Below are positions 40,638 to 47,650 of a stretch of DNA of 64,000 nucleotides, piece by piece. Source of the stretch: Prochlorococcus sp. AG-347-L19 (GTDB lineage Bacteria; Cyanobacteriota; Cyanobacteriia; PCC-6307; Cyanobiaceae). How positions within the stretch are numbered: position 1 is the stretch's first letter; every line of letters starts with the position of its first letter. The stretch lies in NCBI GenBank assembly GCA_003278895.1, contig QCCO01000001.1, forward strand, positions 146,566-210,565, written 5' to 3'. The translations under genes and the position numbers were made by a program. The notes under the pieces were generated by a model. The model did no database searches. It was given only the letters and a program-made list of their open reading frames with translations, and was not told the origin of the DNA.

Positions 40638-40806
40638 TTTTTAATTTTTAACAAATTTTTAAATATTATAACTATATTTCTACAACTAGCTTTAATGGCT
40701 TGTTTATTAGCAGTAGCCTTATTCAATACTTTTAAAAATTAATTAAAAAATAAATTTTTTTTTAACAACTTTAATTGATCAAAACTGTTTTACCCCCCTT
40801 ACCCAT

Positions 40807-40962
40807 TATCACTTTCCTAAAAAGGAAATTTGATGGATAATGAGCCTAGAATTGAGCGTTTTCAGTATTCTGTTCACACACAGTTCACACATTGTAATTT
40901 TCTTATAACTAATTGATATGACTGAAATTAATTACTGGCTAATGAACCATGTACCAGCTTGA
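40807..40962 (+). pseudogene. truncated 5' copy 1 of EVE-domain gene with leader
   Basis: Leader ATCACTTTCCTAAA..GTTCACACACAGTTCACAC..TTGATATG + MTEINYWLMNHVPA*; matches 49392 onward. Confidence 0.8.
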
Positions 40963-41065
40963 TATAACTAGGTTTTTCGAAATTTATAAAGTTTTATTCT
41001 AGCAAAATTCTAGAAAAACTAATAAATATAAAGCATCCATTGAGGTAAAGATTTAGGATAATTTG

Positions 41066-41115
41066 TGATTGACAGTCGAGCTAAACTTAGAGGGATAAAA
41101 GCCTCTTTTTTGATG
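41066..41115 (+). repeat. GACAGTCGATCTAAACT leader element, copy 2
   Basis: TGATTGACAGTCGAGCTAAACTTAGAGGGATAAAAGCCTCTTTTTTGATG. Confidence 0.75.
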
Positions 41116-41286
41116 AGAAACAAATTTAAAAGATCAGCTTTTTTTGATATGTCTGATGACCTTTTCTATCGAATATCATTAATAGGATTTTTAGTTGTTT
41201 TTAGCTCAATGGTATTTTTTCTAACGAAATATAGAGAAAAAAAAGTTAATAATATAAGCCAGATTTCCATAACTGAACAAATTTAA
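41113..41286 (+). CDS. small membrane protein
   Basis: MRNKFKRSAFFDMSDDLFYRISLIGFLVVFSSMVFFLTKYREKK...; start revised. Confidence 0.6.
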   Translation: MRNKFKRSAFFDMSDDLFYRISLIGFLVVFSSMVFFLTKYREKKVNNISQISITEQI

Positions 41287-41300
41287 TTTTTAAAGCAGTA

Positions 41301-41657
41301 ATGCAAAGATTTATAATTTCACCATTATTTGCTTTATCTAGGTTTTTTATAAATATTTACGGAATATTTTTAAAGTTTTTTCTTCAATTAAATGGTGGTT
41401 ATTGGTCAAGAATTGGTTTAGCCGAAAATATTACAGAGGAAAGAATAAAAAAAAGAAGATTTTATATCCTTCCTTTTTATATTCTTCTTGCTTTATTGTT
41501 TGGATTACTATCTGCTCTATATTGGTATTTTGTTATTCTCCATGTGCCACTTTCAATAGAAAAATATTTAAGTCCATTGAATAACAATATTGCTTTAATA
41601 ATTGCTTTTGCGACTTTCTTTGGTTGGCTTTATATTCTTTGTAAAACAAACAAATAA
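41301..41657 (+). CDS. membrane protein, hypothetical
   Basis: 118-aa ORF, ~3 TM. Confidence 0.6.
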   Translation: MQRFIISPLFALSRFFINIYGIFLKFFLQLNGGYWSRIGLAENITEERIKKRRFYILPFYILLALLFGLLSALYWYFVILHVPLSIEKYLSPLNNNIALIIAFATFFGWLYILCKTNK

Positions 41658-41667
41658 AATGCTTACT

Positions 41668-42073
41668 AAGAGATGATGTGGTCCGCGGATTAAAGATTTA
41701 ATTAATCATGATTAAATCATTCTTAAGGATTCATGCCAAATATTTATGACCGATTACTTTATATATACGACAGTTCTGGTGATCGACTCGTCCAAGGTTG
41801 ACCTACTAGATCTTCACTAATCCATGGTCTGCAACACCAAGGTAAATTAACTTATCTAATCTTTACGGTAAGAAAGTTAAGTGATCAGATATTAATCTTT
41901 CGGGATTAATTCTGAACTATCTTAAAAATAAAGTCGTTTGTAAAGCATGAAGAAGTGAGTAATCACTTTTACATTCAAAACTAATTTCTAAGAAAATTCT
42001 TAATCTGATTATCAAATAGATCTCCTCTCTGTCGTACCATTTAAAAAAGACCTGTAAAAGGGTCTTTTTTTAT
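41668..42073 (+). ncRNA. candidate structured non-coding RNA with terminator
   Basis: Several strong hairpins incl. TCAGA(T)ATTAATC/GATTAATTCTGA, AAGTGA-GTAA-TCACTT (GNRA-type loop), terminator AAAAAGACC/GGTCTTTTT; no supported ORF. Confidence 0.5.
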
Positions 42074-42258
42074 GTCTTAAATTTTATTTATTTACTGTTA
42101 ATCCACAAATAATTAAATATTTTTATCTCGCTCTTTCGCGATCAGTTAATCCTTTATCAAAAGTAAAAAAGAAAGTACAGATGCTATTCAATGCAACCAA
42201 CAAAAGAACTACTGATCTTCCATGTTGATTTAATTGAAGTGATCTTTGAGTCATACTT

Positions 42259-42441
42259 TTAATAATCTTCATTGTAATCGGATGGACTACCAGTTAAAGA
42301 ACAAACAACTGATTCCTCTTTTTTCATTTCTTTTATTTCCATTATTGGTCTGCCCATTTTCTTAAGAACATCTATATCTTCTTTAGTCTGACAGCGAGCA
42401 ATTATGTTTCCTTTTTGATCAAAGCAACTGTAGTAAGTCAT
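42259..42441 (-). CDS. 60-aa hypothetical protein
   Basis: MTYYSCFDQKGNIIARCQTKEDIDVLKKMGRPIMEIKEMKKEE... Confidence 0.6.
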   Translation of the reverse strand: MTYYSCFDQKGNIIARCQTKEDIDVLKKMGRPIMEIKEMKKEESVVCSLTGSPSDYNEDY

Positions 42442-42464
42442 TTTATTAAATGCAATTTAAAGTT

Positions 42465-42592
42465 CATGGTTGATTTCAGTTGCAGCAACGCAACCAACTC
42501 ATGACAACCATATATTTAATTTAGGTCAGCCATAGATTTAAATGGCTAAAAAAACATACCTCTTTCCGTACCTAAATGTTCCTCAAACCGCA
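42465..42592 (+). repeat. upstream module, inverted relative to 46009..46134
   Basis: CATGGTTG...CTCATGACAACCAT...CCGTACCTAAATGTTCCTCAAACCG. Confidence 0.7.
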
Positions 42593-42668
42593 CACATTAG
42601 ATACGCAGTGTTTTAGTCAAATCAATTATAACAAAGAGGTAGTTAAACGAATATACAAAGGAGAATTT

Positions 42669-42806
42669 ATGAGTGGAGATTTTGAGACTCTTGAAATTAA
42701 TCAACCTAAAATTAAATATTTAAAACCAGAAGATAATACAGAATGGTTAGACAAATTAATTAATAATATTGAGGACATGAAGAAGAAGATATCAAAAGAT
42801 TCTTAG
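42669..42806 (+). CDS. 45-aa microprotein, NNTEWLD family
   Basis: AGGAG-like SD; MSGDFETLEINQPKIKYLKPEDNTEWLDKLINNIEDMKKKISKDS. Confidence 0.65.
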   Translation: MSGDFETLEINQPKIKYLKPEDNTEWLDKLINNIEDMKKKISKDS

Positions 42807-42920
42807 AAATTTAAGAAAGAAACTTTTTTATTTGATCTTTAGTTTGAATGAAAAGAAATTCAAAAAAGAATTTAAATTTTGTATTTAAGGTAACCGCTTT
42901 TTTGTGAGCATTATTCAGAA
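42753..42920 (+). repeat. direct repeat copy 2
   Basis: Near-identical to 38381..38547. Confidence 0.85.
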
Positions 42921-42941
42921 TAAGAGTCCGACTATTTTTTT

Positions 42942-43085
42942 ATGCAAAAAAATTTAGATGAAAATTCTTATGAAAAAAGAATTGAAAATATAGAAAAAGG
43001 AAAATCTTATTTAAAAAGTAATGGATTTTTTAAATCAAAATCTAATTTATTCGAAGACATACAAAGATTTATCTATAAAAGGTAA
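42942..43085 (+). CDS. 47-aa microprotein
   Basis: MQKNLDENSYEKRIENIEKGKSYLKSNGFFKSKSNLFEDIQRFIYKR. Confidence 0.45.
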   Translation: MQKNLDENSYEKRIENIEKGKSYLKSNGFFKSKSNLFEDIQRFIYKR

Positions 43086-43203
43086 TTTAAAAAATATTTT
43101 TTACTTTTGATTAATTAAATCTCTCCATAAGCAAGCCATTACATAAAAGAAAGAAAGACTTGAAAAGGTTAGGAGAAAAAAAGAATGGGTCAATTTTCTA
43201 TAA

Positions 43204-43308
43204 CTAAATTAGACCAAATAATCCTACAGTAAAACCAACAGCCGAAAAGAATATGAACTCAATCAAATCTCTTGGGGCAGAGTTCATAAATAAACCGATT
43301 TGAGTCAT
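43204..43308 (-). CDS. 34-aa membrane microprotein
   Basis: MTQIGLFMNSAPRDLIEFIFFSAVGFTVGLFGLI. Confidence 0.4.
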   Translation of the reverse strand: MTQIGLFMNSAPRDLIEFIFFSAVGFTVGLFGLI

Positions 43309-43312
43309 GATT

Positions 43313-43507
43313 TTATGACTTGATAGAATCTCTTAAATCAAACTTTTCAGCTTTTTCAATTTGACACTCAGTATCATCTTCAGCACATTTGATTTCAGCT
43401 TTTTTGTTTATGTGGCTACTACAACCGCCTGCTATGACTGGTAAACCGGTCGTAGCTGTAAAACCAGTTAAACATGCAAAAGCTATATAAGGAAAAAGAC
43501 TTTTCAT
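43313..43507 (-). CDS. small putative secreted protein
   Basis: 64-aa ORF with hydrophobic N-terminus and acidic Cys-containing C-terminus. Confidence 0.55.
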   Translation of the reverse strand: MKSLFPYIAFACLTGFTATTGLPVIAGGCSSHINKKAEIKCAEDDTECQIEKAEKFDLRDSIKS

Positions 43508-43708
43508 TTTATTGTTACTTTATGTAAACCTATTATGTTACATAAAAAGCTCAAGTGTGAGTATCTGATAATTCGCGTGCACCCTATACCAATCATCTAA
43601 TGTGATTAAGCAAACCTATGAGTTTTATACTTATCTGAGTATTTTTACTTATATGTTGAATTGAAGACTTTAAATAATTAATGTTTGTTTTGGGTTTATA
43701 TATAAGTC

Positions 43709-43864
43709 ATGGATAAAGACCATTTAATTGATTTAATATCTAATAGCATTATTTCTGAGATTAAAGATCTCGAAATTAATGAGGAAAAATTGATTGCAAA
43801 TAATTATTTAAATAATCTGAATTTAAATCAGCTTAGAATAATTTCTAAAGAATTTATTTTGTAA
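43709..43864 (+). CDS. 51-aa microprotein, MDKDHLI family copy 2
   Basis: MDKDHLIDLISNSIISEIKDLEINEEKLIANNYLNNLNLNQLRIISKEFIL. Confidence 0.65.
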   Translation: MDKDHLIDLISNSIISEIKDLEINEEKLIANNYLNNLNLNQLRIISKEFIL

Positions 43865-43942
43865 TTTTTATTGAATATTTATTTAAATAAATGAGATTTT
43901 CTTTACTATCATTTGAATTTTAATAAGTTAATACCTTTTAAT

Positions 43943-44128
43943 ATGAATGATTCAGAAGAATTTAAACCTAGCCTTAAACAGATAAATGAGGATATCAGAC
44001 CTACATGGGAAGATATCAAAAAACAATCAGAAGTTTTAGTTAACAAACTTGGTTGCCCTAGATCATTTGTAGGAGGGATGCTTCATGCAATAGCAAGCGA
44101 CTTCTCTGATATGAAAACTTGGGAATAA
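43943..44128 (+). CDS. hypothetical small protein
   Basis: MNDSEEFKPSLKQINEDIRPTWEDIKKQSEVLVNKLGCPRSFVGGMLHAIASDFSDMKTWE. Confidence 0.6.
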   Translation: MNDSEEFKPSLKQINEDIRPTWEDIKKQSEVLVNKLGCPRSFVGGMLHAIASDFSDMKTWE

Positions 44129-44278
44129 ATGAAAAACTTATTACTTACACCACTTTTCAAACTATTCAAAAAAAGCACTTTCCTCTTATCACTAAATCAA
44201 AACTCTTGCCCTGTTTTAGATGCTGAAGACATAAAACAGCAAGAACAGAAAGAAGCTATTGAAAGGTTGTACCCGTAA
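44129..44278 (+). CDS. 49-aa microprotein adjacent to previous stop
   Basis: MKNLLLTPLFKLFKKSTFLLSLNQNSCPVLDAEDIKQQEQKEAIERLYP. Confidence 0.45.
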   Translation: MKNLLLTPLFKLFKKSTFLLSLNQNSCPVLDAEDIKQQEQKEAIERLYP

Positions 44279-44346
44279 ACTTTTAAGAGAAATGTATCAG
44301 ATCATATATGCGATGCAGCACGGTCCTAAGACCCCCCATGCCACCC

Positions 44347-44520
44347 ATTACTTTCCTAAATTCTGACTTTGATGGATAATAAACATATAAAAAAAATCTG
44401 ATTCTAGCAAAATTCTAGCAGATAAATTCCTCCAATTACCTTGATATGACTGAAGAAAATTTTTGGCTAATGAACTATGTGCCAGTAGTCATAGCAAAGG
44501 TTCTCGGAAACCTATAAAAA
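44347..44520 (+). pseudogene. truncated 5' copy 2 of EVE-domain gene with leader
   Basis: ACTTTCCTAAA..TTTGATGGATAAT..TTGATATG + MTEENFWLMNYVPVVIAKVLGNL*. Confidence 0.7.
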
Positions 44521-44580
44521 AATGTTCACGATATGTTCACGATTTTTGCAGCTAAAATTGATTGAAAAAATTTGATAATA

Positions 44581-44727
44581 ATGGCAATTTCACACTATAG
44601 AAAACAAAGGATAATGCTTTTAGCAAGACTCAATCTTGGTTTAGCTACTGAAGATCAAGAAGAAATTGATCTTTATAATCACTATCAAAAAAATATTTAT
44701 TTAGAACAAAATCAACAGCAGCAATAA
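44581..44727 (+). CDS. 48-aa microprotein
   Basis: MAISHYRKQRIMLLARLNLGLATEDQEEIDLYNHYQKNIYLEQNQQQQ. Confidence 0.5.
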   Translation: MAISHYRKQRIMLLARLNLGLATEDQEEIDLYNHYQKNIYLEQNQQQQ

Positions 44728-44736
44728 AAAAATATC

Positions 44737-44785
44737 TGATTGACAGTCGATCTAAAATAAAGTGCAAATAGCTCCTTTTTTTATG
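44737..44785 (+). repeat. GACAGTCGATCTAAACT leader element, copy 3
   Basis: TGATTGACAGTCGATCTAAAATAAAGTGCAAATAGCTCCTTTTTTTATG. Confidence 0.65.
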
Positions 44786-45061
44786 TCTCTTGAAACTACT
44801 GTTTTTACATTCAAAATTAGTGTCCCTTATGAAAAATGGGCTGCTGTTTATGACAGCGAAGAAAATATAAAAATGATGAAAGAAACTGGAATGACTTGCT
44901 TATACAAAGGTGTAAATAAAGATGATCCAACCAGTGTAATTGTCATTGAGCAGGGTGAAGAAGGTAAAGCAATAGCTATGTTTAAAGATCCAGAAGTTAA
45001 ACCATTAATTGAGAGTGCAGGTCATATTTATGATTCAACTGTTATTTCGAGCTACTTTTAA
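44783..45061 (+). CDS. DUF3764-like protein
   Basis: MSLETTVFTFKISVPYEKWAAVYDSEENIKMMKETGMTCLYKGVNKDDPTSVIVIEQGEE...; start revised. Confidence 0.7.
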   Translation: MSLETTVFTFKISVPYEKWAAVYDSEENIKMMKETGMTCLYKGVNKDDPTSVIVIEQGEEGKAIAMFKDPEVKPLIESAGHIYDSTVISSYF

Positions 45062-45096
45062 TTGACAGTCGATCTAACCTCGACCCTACTTTTTTA
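45060..45096 (+). repeat. GACAGTCGATCTAAACT leader element, copy 4
   Basis: AATTGACAGTCGATCTAACCTCGACCCTACTTTTTTA. Confidence 0.6.
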
Positions 45097-45163
45097 GATA
45101 AAGTACCTATATTTTCTTTTTGATTTAAAAGTTATTATTTTTGCAAATAACGGGATTAAAAAA

Positions 45164-45286
45164 ATGATGAAACTTGCGATCATTTTCTTACCAATTGTCT
45201 TTGCACTTATATGGGCTCTGTTTATTGGGTTAAGAATAAATAGAGTAGAAACTAGAGATGGAAAGAGAAAATTAGTTAATTATTAA
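45164..45286 (+). CDS. 40-aa TM microprotein
   Basis: MMKLAIIFLPIVFALIWALFIGLRINRVETRDGKRKLVNY. Confidence 0.5.
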   Translation: MMKLAIIFLPIVFALIWALFIGLRINRVETRDGKRKLVNY

Positions 45287-45323
45287 AGGATTTTCCTCAG
45301 ATAACAATCTTATTTTTATCTAG

Positions 45324-45458
45324 TTATTCAAAATCTTCTCCGGTTTGACTTTCACCTTCCCTTTTCCAATAGTCCTCATATTTTAAATTTCTTTTTTGAT
45401 AATCTAATGCGTTCATGTTCTTATCGAGTATGGCAAAAGGAGAATTAGTAAATTTCAT
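45324..45458 (-). CDS. 44-aa microprotein, EDYWKRE family
   Basis: MKFTNSPFAILDKNMNALDYQKRNLKYEDYWKREGESQTGEDFE. Confidence 0.55.
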   Translation of the reverse strand: MKFTNSPFAILDKNMNALDYQKRNLKYEDYWKREGESQTGEDFE

Positions 45459-45530
45459 GGCATAACACCTCTAAAAAAAATAGTTTATTGAATATCTAAT
45501 AGATATGAGATTTTATTTATCTCAAGTAAC

Positions 45531-45752
45531 TAGATCCTCTATAAGTAAGCTTTATTGTTTTCTCTTCTTGGCTCTTGCAATATACGAAAGATTTGCCGTT
45601 AAAATACATGTTTACCATGATGCAGCTCCTTGTCTTGATCAAGTCCCCGTCCTATGGCTTGATTCGTACTGCGGTCTATCTAATAGTAGATCGGACGATT
45701 TGGTAGCATTTACTACACTTTATTTATAGAGTATTTATACTCAGTTGTCAAC
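45531..45752 (+). repeat. 222-nt dispersed element, copy B
   Basis: Gapless alignment to 30585..30806. Confidence 0.85.
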
Positions 45753-45769
45753 CCTTAAGATTAAAATTC

Positions 45770-45952
45770 TCAGTCGCAATAGACTAAACAATGCTGATTA
45801 GTTGGATGTTCTCTACATTCCCTCTTCCAATAGTCTTCAAATAAATGGTTATCTCTATCAAGATTTCTTGTTATTTCTTCCATTCTGTTTCCAGCATAAT
45901 TAAATGCTTTTAGGTATCTTGGAAGGATTGTGAATTGATTGAATAGTTTCAT
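45770..45952 (-). CDS. 60-aa microprotein, EDYWKRE/HCLVYCD family
   Basis: AGGAGG SD; MKLFNQFTILPRYLKAFNYAGNRMEEITRNLDRDNHLFEDYWKRECREHPTNQHCLVYCD. Confidence 0.65.
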   Translation of the reverse strand: MKLFNQFTILPRYLKAFNYAGNRMEEITRNLDRDNHLFEDYWKRECREHPTNQHCLVYCD

Positions 45953-46008
45953 TTAGACCTCCTAGATCTATACTTATATTGTCCTCCTATAGCCTTGAAA
46001 TTTATAGG

Positions 46009-46134
46009 TCGGTTTGAGGAACTATTAGGTACGGGAAGAGGTATATATTTTGAATCAAAAAATACTAAAGCAGTCCTAAAATTAATACATGGTTGTCATG
46101 AGGCAGTTGCAGGGATACAACTGAAGCCAACCAT
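46009..46134 (-). repeat. upstream module, inverted relative to 42465..42592
   Basis: Reverse complement matches CTCATGACAACCAT...CCGTACCTAA..GTTCCTCAAACCG. Confidence 0.7.
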
Positions 46135-46403
46135 AAATTATTAGAGATCAATTCAAGATTTAAAACACACTCATTATTTAAAAAGAAATCTTCTCCACTT
46201 TAGATAAAACTAAAATAAATCAGGATTTGAAAACAATGTAATCATAGATACCAACAGGTATTTAGCTAATTGATTATATATTTAACACACGAGTTAACCC
46301 GTTCCAATTTGTTGACTCTGAGGTTTTACCGTTGATTCCTTATCTTCTGAAAGTTGTTCCTTGCAGCTTTAGATTAAAAAACGGTCTTTATTTAATCTAA
46401 ACC

Positions 46404-46541
46404 ATGCAAAAGAAAATCGTAAAAAAATATGCTGAATTAATGCATCAGGCGCAACAAGCTACTGGAAGAAAAGAAGCAGTTGGACTAATACATAAAGCAG
46501 CAAAGTTAAAAACTAAATTTGATAATTACGAGATGATGTGA
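46404..46541 (+). CDS. 45-aa microprotein, paralog of 272..400
   Basis: MQKKIVKKYAELMHQAQQATGRKEAVGLIHKAAKLKTKFDNYEMM. Confidence 0.55.
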   Translation: MQKKIVKKYAELMHQAQQATGRKEAVGLIHKAAKLKTKFDNYEMM

Positions 46542-46778
46542 TCATCTACAAAGCAATTTTCCCAAATAAGAATGTCATTCTTAAATAAATTCTCGATTAA
46601 AGATATCATTCTCTCAAGCAAAGAGGCATATCAAAAGGAACTCAAGAACAACGGTGTGGGTTCACAAATAGGTAAGTCATTATTTAATAAATTCTCGATT
46701 AAAGATTTTTCCTTCAATATTTCCAACAGATAAGCGTAATTTATAAAGGGGTACCGTCATGATATATAGAGGAAAGGG

Positions 46779-46922
46779 GTACACTTTCCTAAATAGAAAC
46801 TTTGATGGATAATAAATTCATATTCAAAGAAGTTACCCAAACTTTACTCAAACCCTATATATTCGCCGAGATCCTATGGTACAACAGGAACCTAGCTACT
46901 AGCTAATGAAGTGGGTACTTGA
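46779..46922 (+). pseudogene. degenerate 5' copy 3 of EVE-domain gene with leader
   Basis: ACACTTTCCTAAATAGAAACTTTGATGGATAAT ... CTACTAGCTAATGAAGTGGGTACTTGATGC vs intact CTACTGGCTAATGAAGAGTGAGCCTGATGC. Confidence 0.65.
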
Positions 46923-46924
46923 TG

Positions 46925-47650
46925 CTAAAAACTAAGCCTTCCAAATCCCTTAATTCTTTTTTCTGTTTTATATCCTGCTTGTACGAATTGAGTATTATCA
47001 GTCCCGACATCATAAAGAGTATAATTTTTTCCTGCCCCAATACCAATAACAGCTTTTTGAGGAACTTTCTGCTCTTTCTTACGATTTCCATTTAAATCTT
47101 CTACTTCAGAATTAACAATCCCCTCTGTCAATTCCAAGTGAAACTGCTGTTTACTTCTTGCAGTAAATAATCTGTTTACCTGAAGACGTGTAAGTCTATC
47201 AAGGAGTGTCAGTGGCGGCGTATCTAGTGTTAAATTTTCGCCAACATCTTTTGAGCTTCCGTGAATCAAACCACAATCAAGTTCAACAAATCCAAATTGA
47301 AGTGCTGCTATCCAATCAAGAAATGATTTGTCTACAGCATTCGTAAGAGACTTAACTACTTCTTCACCCTTATTTATTCTCAAAGCTTCAGCTCTTTGAT
47401 CACCACGGTAACCACTTTCCAAGAGGATTTGTTCTTCCCACCAACCATATATGCACCATGGTTGTAAATCATTACTTTTTGGATTAATTAACCTATGGAG
47501 AAGCCTATTACAGTTTTTTTCAGGACCTATCATATCCCCCAAAACAAAAAGAGTTATATTACCAGGAGTTTTTTTTAAGTCTTTTTGAATAAGTTCATAA
47601 GTATCTAGATCCCCTTTAAGACCACTTACGAGTGCCCAGCGTTCTATCAT
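46925..47650 (-). CDS. calcineurin-like phosphoesterase-fold protein, divergent active site
   Basis: LFVLGDMIGPEKN..WCIYGWWEEQ..CGLIHGSSKD. Confidence 0.7.
   Translation of the reverse strand: MIERWALVSGLKGDLDTYELIQKDLKKTPGNITLFVLGDMIGPEKNCNRLLHRLINPKSNDLQPWCIYGWWEEQILLESGYRGDQRAEALRINKGEEVVKSLTNAVDKSFLDWIAALQFGFVELDCGLIHGSSKDVGENLTLDTPPLTLLDRLTRLQVNRLFTARSKQQFHLELTEGIVNSEVEDLNGNRKKEQKVPQKAVIGIGAGKNYTLYDVGTDNTQFVQAGYKTEKRIKGFGRLSF

Noticed and set aside
45505-45729. 74-aa ORF over the 222-nt element copy B
   Set aside because: Same frame has a stop in copy A and substitutions there are mostly non-synonymous; the repeat/RNA or 32-aa frame fits better
46903-47091. 62-aa minus ORF
   Set aside because: Overlaps the phosphoesterase gene in another frame
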